DNA of 64,000 nt from the NCBI RefSeq assembly GCF_015207395.1, contig NZ_JADEWX010000001.1, positions 62,001 through 126,000 of the forward strand. Reading direction: 5' to 3'. This stretch comes from Nodosilinea sp. LEGE 07088. Lineage in GTDB: Bacteria; Cyanobacteriota; Cyanobacteriia; Phormidesmidales; Phormidesmidaceae. Below the pieces are notes generated by a model. It was not told the DNA's origin. It did no database searches and worked only from the letters and a program-made list of their open reading frames with translations. Below, piece after piece: positions 7,830 through 15,596 of this stretch. The translations under genes and the position numbers were made by a program. How positions within the stretch are numbered: position 1 is the stretch's first letter; the number at the start of each line of letters is the position of its first letter.

Positions 7830-9917
7830 ATGAATCATTCTCACCAAACAACCCAGAGCGATCGCCGAGAAGCTGACCGGGCTTCTCACAATGGGCACCA
7901 GCAGCACCAGCATGGTGTTGACCACAGTCAGCACAGCAGCCGGGAAAGTCATAGCGGACATGGCGATCATGGGCATCACAGTCCGGACATGTTTAAGCAG
8001 CGGTTTTTCGTGTCGCTGATTTTGACCCTGCCGATTCTCTACTTTTCGCCTCAGCTTCAGAGTTGGCTGGGCTACGAGGCCGTTGCCTTCTCTGGTTCTG
8101 GCTGGATTAGCCCGGTTTTGGGTATCGCCCTGTATTTCTATGGTGGCTGGCCATTTTTGCAGGGGGCATGGCACGAATTTCAGAGCAAGATCGGCATGAT
8201 GACGCTGATTGCCCTGGCGATTACCGTGGCGTTTATCTATAGTCTGGCGGTGTCTTTAGGGCTGGAGGGCAAGCCTTTTTACTGGGAGCTGGCGACGCTA
8301 ATTGACATCATGCTGCTGGGCCACTGGGTTGAGATGGCCTCGGTGCAGGGAGCCAGCAAAGCCCTGGAGGAGCTTTCCTCGCTGGTGCCTAACGAAGCCC
8401 ACCGGATGCGGGACGGGGAGATTGAGGATGTATCTGTCAGTGAAATTCAGATGGGTGACGTGATTCTGATTCGTCCTGGCGAGCAGATTCCCAACGACGG
8501 CGAGGTGATTGAGGGTAATACCAACGTCAACGAGTCGTTTCTGACGGGCGAATCCAAACCCGTTTCTAAGCATGAGGGGGATGAGGTGGTGGCCGGGTCG
8601 GTGAATACCGAAGGCTCAGTACAGGTGAAGGTGACGCGAGTTGGCGACGATACCGCCATCAGCCAGATTATGCGCCTGGTAGAAGAGGCCCAGTCTTCCC
8701 GCAGTCGCTATCAGGCGCTAGCGGACAGGGTGGCCTACTGGCTAACGATTATTGCTATCTCTGTCGGTACGCTTACCTTTATCGTCTGGCTGACTCTAGA
8801 AGATCTGGTCTTTTCGATTAATCGGGCGGTGACGGTGCTGGTGATTACCTGTCCCCACGCGCTCGGGCTGGCGATTCCGCTGGTGATTGCCAACTCGACG
8901 GGGCTCGCGGCTCGCAACGGCATTTTGGTCAGGAATCGTGATTCTCTGGAGCGGGCGAAGGATATTAAAACCGTCGCCTTCGACAAGACCGGCACGTTAA
9001 CCCAGGGAAAGTTTGGCGTGCAGCAGGTGGCTGCTGATGGACTGTCGGAGGAAGAAGCACTGGCGATCGCCGCCGCCCTGGAAACGCCCTCAGAACACCC
9101 GCTAGCGAAGGCGATCGTCGATTCAGCCAAAGAGCGTCAACTCGACCTGCCCCAGATGAAGGACTTTCAGACCGTTACTGGGCATGGTGTAGAGGGCCAA
9201 GTTGACGGACAGACTTACCGGGTGGGACGACCGGAGTGGGTGCAGGAGCAAAATCTGTCTTTTCCCAAGTCCTTGCAGCAGGCTTTAGACAGAGCAGATG
9301 ATCGCGGCGAAAGTGCCGTAGTGCTGATGACCTCTGATCGACCTGTGGCTGTAATTTCCATGGCCGACCAAGTGCGCGAACGGGCTCGCACCACCATCGA
9401 TCGTCTCCACGACATGGACATCCAGGCGGTGATGATTACGGGAGACGCCGAAGCTGTGGCCCGTTCCGTGGCGGCGGATTTGGGCATTGATCGCTACTAT
9501 GCTCGTGTGCTGCCGGAAGACAAAGTGAACCGCATCAAGGAACTGAAAAAAGAAGCGCCGACTGCCTTTGTGGGCGACGGCATCAATGATGCAGCGGCGT
9601 TGCTAGAAGCCAACATGGGGCTGGCGATCGGGGCTGGAACCAATGTAGCGATCGAATCGGCTGACCTGGTATTGATCAATGATGACCCCCTGGATGCCGT
9701 AAAAGCCCTGAGGTTGGCAAAGAAGACCTACAGCAAGATGATCCAAAACCTATTCTGGGCGACAGGCTACAACGTCATTGCCATTCCGCTGGCAGCGGGT
9801 GTGTTGTATGCCTGGGGCATTCTGCTGTCCCCAGCGGTAGGGGCATTGCTGATGAGCCTTTCCACCGTAATTGTTGCCATCAACGCCGTGATGCTGCGTC
9901 GGGCAAAGCTAGCTTGA
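7830..9917 (+). CDS. copB: Heavy-metal P1B-type ATPase, CPH type (CopB-like), copy 1
   Basis: 695 aa. A His-rich N-terminus (about 1-52, with HQQHQHG and HGDHGHH) replaces an HMA domain. Then come the membrane core, actuator TGES (FLTGESKPV), metal-site helix TCPHALGLAIP, phosphorylation motif DKTGTLTQGK, SEHPLAKAIV and GDGINDAAALLEANMGLAIG. The CPH motif with a His-rich N-terminus defines the CopB subgroup of Cu/Ag exporters. Length is typical. The Shine-Dalgarno is weak. It is closely related to the gene at 15597-17618. Downstream, 23 bp away, is a K+-channel-like gene. It exports copper (or silver) across the membrane. Confidence 0.95.
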   Translation: MNHSHQTTQSDRREADRASHNGHQQHQHGVDHSQHSSRESHSGHGDHGHHSPDMFKQRFFVSLILTLPILYFSPQLQSWLGYEAVAFSGSGWISPVLGIALYFYGGWPFLQGAWHEFQSKIGMMTLIALAITVAFIYSLAVSLGLEGKPFYWELATLIDIMLLGHWVEMASVQGASKALEELSSLVPNEAHRMRDGEIEDVSVSEIQMGDVILIRPGEQIPNDGEVIEGNTNVNESFLTGESKPVSKHEGDEVVAGSVNTEGSVQVKVTRVGDDTAISQIMRLVEEAQSSRSRYQALADRVAYWLTIIAISVGTLTFIVWLTLEDLVFSINRAVTVLVITCPHALGLAIPLVIANSTGLAARNGILVRNRDSLERAKDIKTVAFDKTGTLTQGKFGVQQVAADGLSEEEALAIAAALETPSEHPLAKAIVDSAKERQLDLPQMKDFQTVTGHGVEGQVDGQTYRVGRPEWVQEQNLSFPKSLQQALDRADDRGESAVVLMTSDRPVAVISMADQVRERARTTIDRLHDMDIQAVMITGDAEAVARSVAADLGIDRYYARVLPEDKVNRIKELKKEAPTAFVGDGINDAAALLEANMGLAIGAGTNVAIESADLVLINDDPLDAVKALRLAKKTYSKMIQNLFWATGYNVIAIPLAAGVLYAWGILLSPAVGALLMSLSTVIVAINAVMLRRAKLA

Positions 9918-9940
9918 AGCTGTAATATCTTTAACCACAC

Positions 9941-11020
9941 ATGTTCGCTCAAGTTCTAGGCATCGGCATCATTCTTGTTACCCTTATCGATGTCTATCTG
10001 ACGGTGCTATATCCCCGAACCTATAAAAGTGCTATAAGCCTAAAGCTCTGCAAAAGCACATGGGAGATATTTCGATGTCTGTCTCACCTACCGATCAGGG
10101 GGAGCGACAAAATTTTGTCCTATTGTGGGCCAACATTGTTGATTTTGATTGTCTCTGTCTGGGTGTGCAGCCTGCTTTTGGGATTTGCCTTACTGATTTG
10201 GCCTGCTTTGGGGAGTGGCATCCAGGCTAGCCAGGGTAAAACACCCACGGATTTCTCTACTGCGCTTTATTACAGCGGTTTTTCCTTGACGACATTGGGG
10301 GTCGGGGATCTAGTTCCGAAAACTAATCTTTGGAAGCTAATTACGATTTTCGAGTCAGCGGTTGGTTTTTCCGTTTTTACAGCCTCGCTAACCTACTTAC
10401 TGTCAGTCTATAACGCCCTCACTAAGCGCAATACCTTTGCATTGAGCCTCTTTCATCGCTCAGGAAGAGAAGCCGATGCTGGGTTATTCTTGGCCCAACT
10501 CAAGGGCTACAATCGATTTGAAACGGCTTTTCAGGATATTTCCAATATCAGCCGCGATTTGCTGTTCCTGTTAGAGTCCCACCATGCTTATCCCATCCTG
10601 CACTATTTTCGCTTTCAAGAAGTACAGTATTCTCTAGCTCGTATCGCTTGGATAAGTCTTGACCTGGCAACATTGGTCAAAACATCCCTCCATCCTCAAG
10701 AATATGGACCTTTTATTGATTCTTCTGCTGTCAATGAGCTAGAAAGTAGCGGGCTTGATCTGCTATTTCAGCTTTCGAATTCTTTTCTAAAGCAGGACAA
10801 ACTTGATCAGCCTGCGTTTGAGAAAGAGTGGCGATCGCACTATTTGCGGGCGAGTTCACTGCTCCAAACTTATGGCATCAAAATCGTTCCAGATTTGGAA
10901 ATGGGTGCAGATGAATATGTTGCGCGTCGTAGGCAGTGGAACGGGGCTGTCTTAGCGTTTTCAACCTATATGGACTATCACTGGAGTGACATTGTAGGTC
11001 TCAAGCCTGGAGAAACCTAA
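9941..11020 (+). CDS. Two-TM potassium-channel-like protein
   Basis: 359 aa. An N-terminal membrane helix (about 1-22) and another near 70-90 precede a pore loop FSLTTLGVGDLVP. Its filter TLGVGD matches the K+-channel TxGxGD signature. A further helix near 130-155 leads to a soluble C-terminal region of about 200 aa without a recognised RCK motif. It belongs to the Ion_trans_2 (two-TM channel) type. It starts 23 bp after the CPH ATPase and may be co-transcribed. The link to metal export is unclear; charge compensation is a guess. Confidence 0.8.
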   Translation: MFAQVLGIGIILVTLIDVYLTVLYPRTYKSAISLKLCKSTWEIFRCLSHLPIRGSDKILSYCGPTLLILIVSVWVCSLLLGFALLIWPALGSGIQASQGKTPTDFSTALYYSGFSLTTLGVGDLVPKTNLWKLITIFESAVGFSVFTASLTYLLSVYNALTKRNTFALSLFHRSGREADAGLFLAQLKGYNRFETAFQDISNISRDLLFLLESHHAYPILHYFRFQEVQYSLARIAWISLDLATLVKTSLHPQEYGPFIDSSAVNELESSGLDLLFQLSNSFLKQDKLDQPAFEKEWRSHYLRASSLLQTYGIKIVPDLEMGADEYVARRRQWNGAVLAFSTYMDYHWSDIVGLKPGET

Positions 11021-11158
11021 AGACACCAGATCTAGATCAGAAAAGTATACCAGAATATAGTCTTTTAAGGAGTGATTTTTGTCACCGGAAGCACAGAATC
11101 CACGCTGTAAAGAGCCTGATTAAGGCATCCAAAATTTGGAACGTTTATCCGAGAAGAG

Positions 11159-11626
11159 ATGAAAATGGAAGATATGAAAACTATCACTCCCGAAGTGGCG
11201 GTTGCAGATAGCCAACTGACTCCCGAGCAAATTCAGCAAGCTGCTAAGGCAGGGTTTCGATCAGTGTTGAATTTGCGATCGCCCCAAGAAGAAGGCACCC
11301 TGCCCGACGAACAGACTCACGTTGAACAGGCCGGACTGACCTATACCAACATTCCGGTCAAGCCCAGCGACATCAGCGATGAGCTGACTGACCAGGTTCT
11401 TCAAGCATTGGACGAACTACCTAAACCCGTACTCACCCACTGCAAAAGCGGTATGCGATCGGGAGCAATGGCGCTGATGTATATGGCAACGCGCAACGGC
11501 ATGAGCGCTGATGCTGCCCTAGAAAAAGGCAAAGAAAACGGCTTTGACTGCGACGCCCATCCCCAAATGAAGCAGTTTTTCATCCACTACATCGATAGCC
11601 ATACGGGAACTAGTGCGCCCGCCTGA
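11159..11626 (+). CDS. DUF442 / beta-lactamase-hydrolase-like phosphatase-fold protein
   Basis: 155 aa. The fold is that of a dual-specificity phosphatase-like domain, with GFRSVLNLRSPQEEG near residue 32 and the Cys loop THCKSGMRSGAMAL near 95-107 (H-C-x-x-G-x-R-S). This is the DUF442 (BLH N-terminal) family, found fused to or next to MBL-fold persulfide dioxygenases; here the partner is the next gene 33 bp downstream. Starts at 11159, 11165 and 11174 are all possible and the choice is uncertain. A role in sulfide/persulfide metabolism is inferred from context. Confidence 0.85.
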   Translation: MKMEDMKTITPEVAVADSQLTPEQIQQAAKAGFRSVLNLRSPQEEGTLPDEQTHVEQAGLTYTNIPVKPSDISDELTDQVLQALDELPKPVLTHCKSGMRSGAMALMYMATRNGMSADAALEKGKENGFDCDAHPQMKQFFIHYIDSHTGTSAPA

Positions 11627-11659
11627 GTCCACCAAACCTACTGAGTTTCTACTAAAGCC

Positions 11660-13048
11660 ATGTTTTTCAAACAGTTCTACCTCGAAAGTTTAGGTCACGC
11701 CTCTTACTTCATTGGCTCTGAAAAAACGGGTGAAGCACTGGTGCTTGACGTGCGCCGGGATGTGGATACCTACTTCGATACGGCTCGTAAGCAGGGAATG
11801 CAAATTCGCTACGCCGCCGATACCCACCAGCACAACGACTACCTGACCGGCATTTGCGAACTGCCGGAGCGGGGCAACGTACAGCTGATCGGCAGCGCCC
11901 GCGCTGAGCTGGGCTATAGCGTCCGTGGCATGAAGGATGGCGATCGCCTGGAGATGGGCGAAATTGTGTTTGAGGCGATGCAAACCCCAGGACATACCCC
12001 CGAGCACATGAGCTTTCTCGTCACCGATCGAGGCCGGGGGGACGAACTCGTGATGCTGCTTTCTGGGGGTGCCCTGCTGGTCGATGATGTGGGCCGCCCC
12101 GACCTGCTGGGCTCCGATGACGATATTCGCCACCATGCCGGGCAGCTCTGCCAAACCCTCCAGGAAAAAATTCTCAAGCTGCCGGATTATGTCGAGGTCT
12201 ACCCCACCCATGTGGCCGGTTCCCTCTGTGGCGGCAATATTGGCAGCCGTCTCTCAACCACCATCGGCTACGAACGCCGCATGAACCAGATGCTGGCAAA
12301 TTTGGCGTCCCAAGATGAATTTACCAAGCAGTGCGTGGATTTGTCCGAGTTGCCCACCGTGCCCCCCTACTGGCCCCGAATGCGTCAAGCCAATCAGGCA
12401 GGCCCGCCGCTGCTGGGAGTTTTAGCCGATCCGCCACCGCTGACCCTGGGCCAGTTTGACCAGCTGCAGAAAGACGGTGCCCTGGTGGTCGATTGCCGCT
12501 CTCCAGAAGCCTTTGCCAGCCATATTCCCGGTGCCATCAACGTAGCCCTCAGTTCCTCCTTCACCACCTGGGCGGGGTCGGTGCTGCCCCCCGATATGCC
12601 GCTGATGCTGTTGCTGGAGCGTCCCGACGACCTGTGGGGTGTCTGCTGGCAGCTGCTTCGTATTGGCTATGACCTGCCCAAAGGCTGGCTGGCAGGCGGC
12701 ATGAAAGCTTGGCGTACCGCCGCTCGGGAGATTGACTTTTTGCCCCTCTGGACTGTCCACACCCTACGGAAACAGCTTCAGCAGGATGATCAGTTGTTCG
12801 TGCTGGATGTACGCCAAAAGGGCGAGTGGAACAGTGGACATATCAAAGGGGCGACCTTTATTACCGGCGCGGAACTGCCCAAACGACTGGAGGAGGTGCC
12901 CCGCGATCGCCCCGTCGCAGTGATCTGTGGCAGCGGCTATCGCGCTTCGGTAGCGGCGAGTCTGCTACAGCACCACGGCTGGAGTGACGTCGCTAACGTC
13001 TTAGGCGGCATGAGCGCTTGGAAACAGGCTCACTATGAGACGGTTTGA
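11660..13048 (+). CDS. MBL-fold hydrolase with two rhodanese domains
   Basis: 462 aa. The N-terminal metallo-beta-lactamase domain (about 1-230) has DTHQHNDYLTG, TPGHTPEHMSFLV and YPTHVAGSLCGG as metal-ligand regions, like the persulfide dioxygenase/BLH subgroup. Rhodanese domain 1 (about 262-355, VVDCRSPEAFASHIPGA) lacks the catalytic Cys at its loop (LLERPDDLWG). Domain 2 (about 365-460, VLDVRQKGEWNSGHIKGA) keeps it in VICGSGYRAS. It forms a two-gene unit with DUF442 upstream. It probably oxidises or transfers sulfane sulfur in the cytosol. How this connects to copper is unknown, though reduced sulfur species do bind Cu(I). Confidence 0.9.
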   Translation: MFFKQFYLESLGHASYFIGSEKTGEALVLDVRRDVDTYFDTARKQGMQIRYAADTHQHNDYLTGICELPERGNVQLIGSARAELGYSVRGMKDGDRLEMGEIVFEAMQTPGHTPEHMSFLVTDRGRGDELVMLLSGGALLVDDVGRPDLLGSDDDIRHHAGQLCQTLQEKILKLPDYVEVYPTHVAGSLCGGNIGSRLSTTIGYERRMNQMLANLASQDEFTKQCVDLSELPTVPPYWPRMRQANQAGPPLLGVLADPPPLTLGQFDQLQKDGALVVDCRSPEAFASHIPGAINVALSSSFTTWAGSVLPPDMPLMLLLERPDDLWGVCWQLLRIGYDLPKGWLAGGMKAWRTAAREIDFLPLWTVHTLRKQLQQDDQLFVLDVRQKGEWNSGHIKGATFITGAELPKRLEEVPRDRPVAVICGSGYRASVAASLLQHHGWSDVANVLGGMSAWKQAHYETV

Positions 13049-13381
13049 CTTTGGGGAAGCCCGGCTCACTTCTACTGCTCTTAAGAACAATACTTATATC
13101 AATATTCTTCTGACCAAAGGCAATCTAGCCAACGAAGTAGTACAAACCAGAGTATGTACTTGGGTTAAGCAAAACCAAGAAATATTGCCTAATCAAGAGC
13201 CTTTCATTTTGATTTCATACCTATCTGTGAGTCTGGAAATATGTTGGTTAAACTCGTTTCCCTTGCTCAGTAGGGCAGAAGAGATCTAGACCAATTAAAT
13301 CAGTAGCAGAGCAGTAATTTGAATATCAGTCTATTCTGTTTCTCTGTTCTGAGTTAGTCAGGTTGCAACTGATAGTGGCAT
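13049..13381. other. Intergenic region upstream of the LysR gene
   Basis: 333 bp. It contains one TTTCAT-N5-TTTCAT repeat at 13202-13218 oriented toward the LysR gene. An 84-codon open frame overlapping the rhodanese stop shows no family-like sequence and is not called. Confidence 0.5.
13202..13218 (+). promoter_or_regulatory. TTTCAT-N5-TTTCAT direct repeat (box 6)
   Basis: A perfect repeat with 11-bp period on the forward strand, 164 bp upstream of the LysR start. Confidence 0.55.
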
Positions 13382-14341
13382 ATGACAGTTGAACTTCAAC
13401 AGATCGAATACTTCATAGCCGTAGCCGAAGAATTAAACTTTCGCCGGGCAGCAGAGCGTTTGCACATTGCTCAGCCACCTCTTAGCCGACGGATTCGTCA
13501 ATTGGAGCAATCACTAGGCGTTGAGTTGCTACATCGAACAACAAGGCATATAGAGTTAACTGCGGCAGGAACGATCTATCTACGGGAAGCAAAACAGATA
13601 TTGACCCAAGTTCAGCAAGCCACAGCTCTCGCAAAGTTGGCCGAACATGGCAAACACGGTCATCTCACTGTTGGGTTTGAAGGCTCTTCAGCCTACGACA
13701 TCGTGCCGGTTTCAGTCAGAGTTTTTAAGGAAAAGTTTCCCATGGTCAGTGTATCTGTGCACGAAATGGCCACAGGCGATCAAGTACCAGCAATTCAAGG
13801 TGGACAGATTGGGGTTGGATTTGGGGTACCGTTGCGCTTCAACGGGTATAACTTAACTGTCAAGACTATTTTGCAAGAACCTCTGATTGCTGTTTTACCC
13901 CAAAAACATGTATTAGCAAGTCAACCCAGTCTCAATCTGAGCACTCTGCAAGATGAAACCTTTATCATTTGTCCGCGCCATTATCGGTGCGGATTGTATG
14001 ACCATATTATTGTAGCCTGCCATCAAGCTGGATTTAGTCCAAAGCTGATGCAGGAGACTCAAGAAGTGCATAGTATTTTAGGTTTTGTTGCAGCAGGTTT
14101 AGGGATCGCACTGTTACCAGCTTCCGTAGAGCATTTACAGCGATCGCACATCATTTACCGCCCCTTCAATCCACCCTTAGAAGGGCTTGACTTAGCCATG
14201 GCATGGCGTTCAGAAAATGAGTCTCCTATACTACCAGCTTTCCTGGAAGTAGTGCAGCAGGTTGCCCATCAATTATCAGAGGAACAGAAAATTCACAATT
14301 TCAATGCCCTTCAGCGTGAGGAGGTCGTAACCAGCCATTAA
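13382..14341 (+). CDS. LysR-family transcriptional regulator
   Basis: 319 aa. The N-terminal winged helix-turn-helix (about 4-62) reads QQIEYFIAVAEELNFRRAAE then AQPPLSRRIRQLE. The substrate-binding domain (about 90-300) starts HLTVGFEGSSAYDIVP. Length is normal. The C-terminal domain is like that of regulators of aromatic or unknown effectors, so no inducer is proposed. It follows the DUF442/MBL pair on the same strand and might control it or the three-gene operon downstream. A TTTCAT repeat lies 164 bp upstream. Confidence 0.93.
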   Translation: MTVELQQIEYFIAVAEELNFRRAAERLHIAQPPLSRRIRQLEQSLGVELLHRTTRHIELTAAGTIYLREAKQILTQVQQATALAKLAEHGKHGHLTVGFEGSSAYDIVPVSVRVFKEKFPMVSVSVHEMATGDQVPAIQGGQIGVGFGVPLRFNGYNLTVKTILQEPLIAVLPQKHVLASQPSLNLSTLQDETFIICPRHYRCGLYDHIIVACHQAGFSPKLMQETQEVHSILGFVAAGLGIALLPASVEHLQRSHIIYRPFNPPLEGLDLAMAWRSENESPILPAFLEVVQQVAHQLSEEQKIHNFNALQREEVVTSH

Positions 14342-14463
14342 TACCATTTAAGTATCAATTCCCTTCAAAGTTGGCAAGAGTCTCAAACAAAAATTCCTTT
14401 AGGATATTAGATAAGTAGAAAGCCAAGCTTTTACATACGGCAGAAACTCAAGTAACTTGAAGC

Positions 14464-14733
14464 GTGAAATCCAGCTTTCCAAAGAGTTCCCATCGAGTCA
14501 GCAAAACAGAGAGTCAGCAAAACAGAAATCAATTCGATATTTATCATTTCATTGCAAGATCTATGAACTTGCGGCCCGGACAGTGGATTAAGTGTTCTCA
14601 TACCCAAGAGAAAGGAAAGATTTTACCCTACGAAGGTCGTGCAATCTGTATTTCTTTGGGGGACGGCATTACACTTTATGTCTCACCTGAATCTCTGGAA
14701 GCTCTGGGTTGGCAATTACTGAGAGAACGGTAA
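14464..14733 (+). CDS. Hypothetical protein, first gene of a cyanobacterial three-gene operon
   Basis: 89 aa from a GTG start. The N-terminus is Ser/Gln-rich. A compact C-terminal part contains MNLRPGQWIKCSH, GRAICISLGDGITLYVS and PESLEALGW. No family is recognised. Its stop TAA overlaps the ATG of the DUF1830 gene (TAATG), so the two are translationally coupled. That supports it being real. Confidence 0.6.
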   Translation: MKSSFPKSSHRVSKTESQQNRNQFDIYHFIARSMNLRPGQWIKCSHTQEKGKILPYEGRAICISLGDGITLYVSPESLEALGWQLLRER

Positions 14734-15059
14734 TGATTCAAACCATTTGGTCAAAGGAACCCGATGCTAAATCTCTGCAACCAAAAACTCCCAAAAAAAT
14801 CTCACAAACACAGTTTTCTCAGCGAGGCGATCGCATTCAGTGTTGTTACATTAACCGAACTGCTCAATTTCAGATCGTACGGATTTCTAGTGCTTCAAGT
14901 GACTTCCTTGAAAGAGCCGTGCTCCCACGCACAAGGCTCCTCTTTGAGGCTGATCTTGACGACTATTTAGAAATCCACACCGGCAACCCGATTTGTTCAA
15001 TTCTTTCAGATAAGATCCCGTGCCATCGTTTAGCCCATAGAAAGGATCATACCCCATGA
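14733..15059 (+). CDS. DUF1830 family protein
   Basis: 108 aa starting at the ATG that overlaps the previous stop. The DUF1830 core reads IQCCYINRTAQFQIVRI, FLERAVLPRTRLLFEA and LEIHTG. This family is restricted to cyanobacteria and its function is unknown. It overlaps the next gene by ATGA. A Thr/Lys/Gln-rich N-terminal extension of about 30 aa precedes the domain. Confidence 0.85.
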   Translation: MIQTIWSKEPDAKSLQPKTPKKISQTQFSQRGDRIQCCYINRTAQFQIVRISSASSDFLERAVLPRTRLLFEADLDDYLEIHTGNPICSILSDKIPCHRLAHRKDHTP

Positions 15060-15346
15060 CAACGATCGCCAATCCCCAATTTCTTCACTTTTTGCGAGAT
15101 GAACTTTCATTGTCTGAAGCTTCTATAGAACTAGCCCTAAGGCATGGAGAACAAGATCTAGGCTTATTGCCTATCGTTTTGTGGAAATATGGTCTAGTTA
15201 CACTAAAGCAACTCGACAAAACTTACGATTGGTTAGCATCCCATAACGTAGCGGAGGCTATGGCTTCACTACAGAATTTCAATACATCAGCCCAGGCAAT
15301 TGAAGGCATAAATATAGAAAAAAATAGCCAGAATGAAGGGAATTAG
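15056..15346 (+). CDS. DUF2949 family protein
   Basis: 96 aa. The family core is FLRDELSLSEASIELALRH, then LGLLPIVLWKYGLVTLKQL. DUF2949 is a small, helical, cyanobacterial family without known function. The start ATG overlaps the DUF1830 stop by four bases, so all three genes form one tightly coupled operon. Confidence 0.88.
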   Translation: MTTIANPQFLHFLRDELSLSEASIELALRHGEQDLGLLPIVLWKYGLVTLKQLDKTYDWLASHNVAEAMASLQNFNTSAQAIEGINIEKNSQNEGN

Positions 15347-15596
15347 AAATCGCCTAAACAGCCTAGTAGACTGCGGCATAAGTATGAGGACTATTGCCAA
15401 TCGCTAGGGAGCAGGGGAGCTAGGGAGCCAAGCGATCCGGAGTAGTGGGCATATTTCGCCTTCGAGTACTAGACGGAACACTTCGAAGAGTATTTGATTT
15501 GCAGAAAACCTATAAGAATTTCCAAGCACCCTTGGAGAGCAATCTTTACAGGCTTCCAATACTCCCAGATAAATAAGATCACTACCAGGTTCAGTA

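Noticed and set aside
13035-13289. 84-codon frame overlapping the end of the MBL-rhodanese gene
   Set aside because: No ribosome site, no recognisable domain and it covers a region with a regulatory repeat; it is probably chance.
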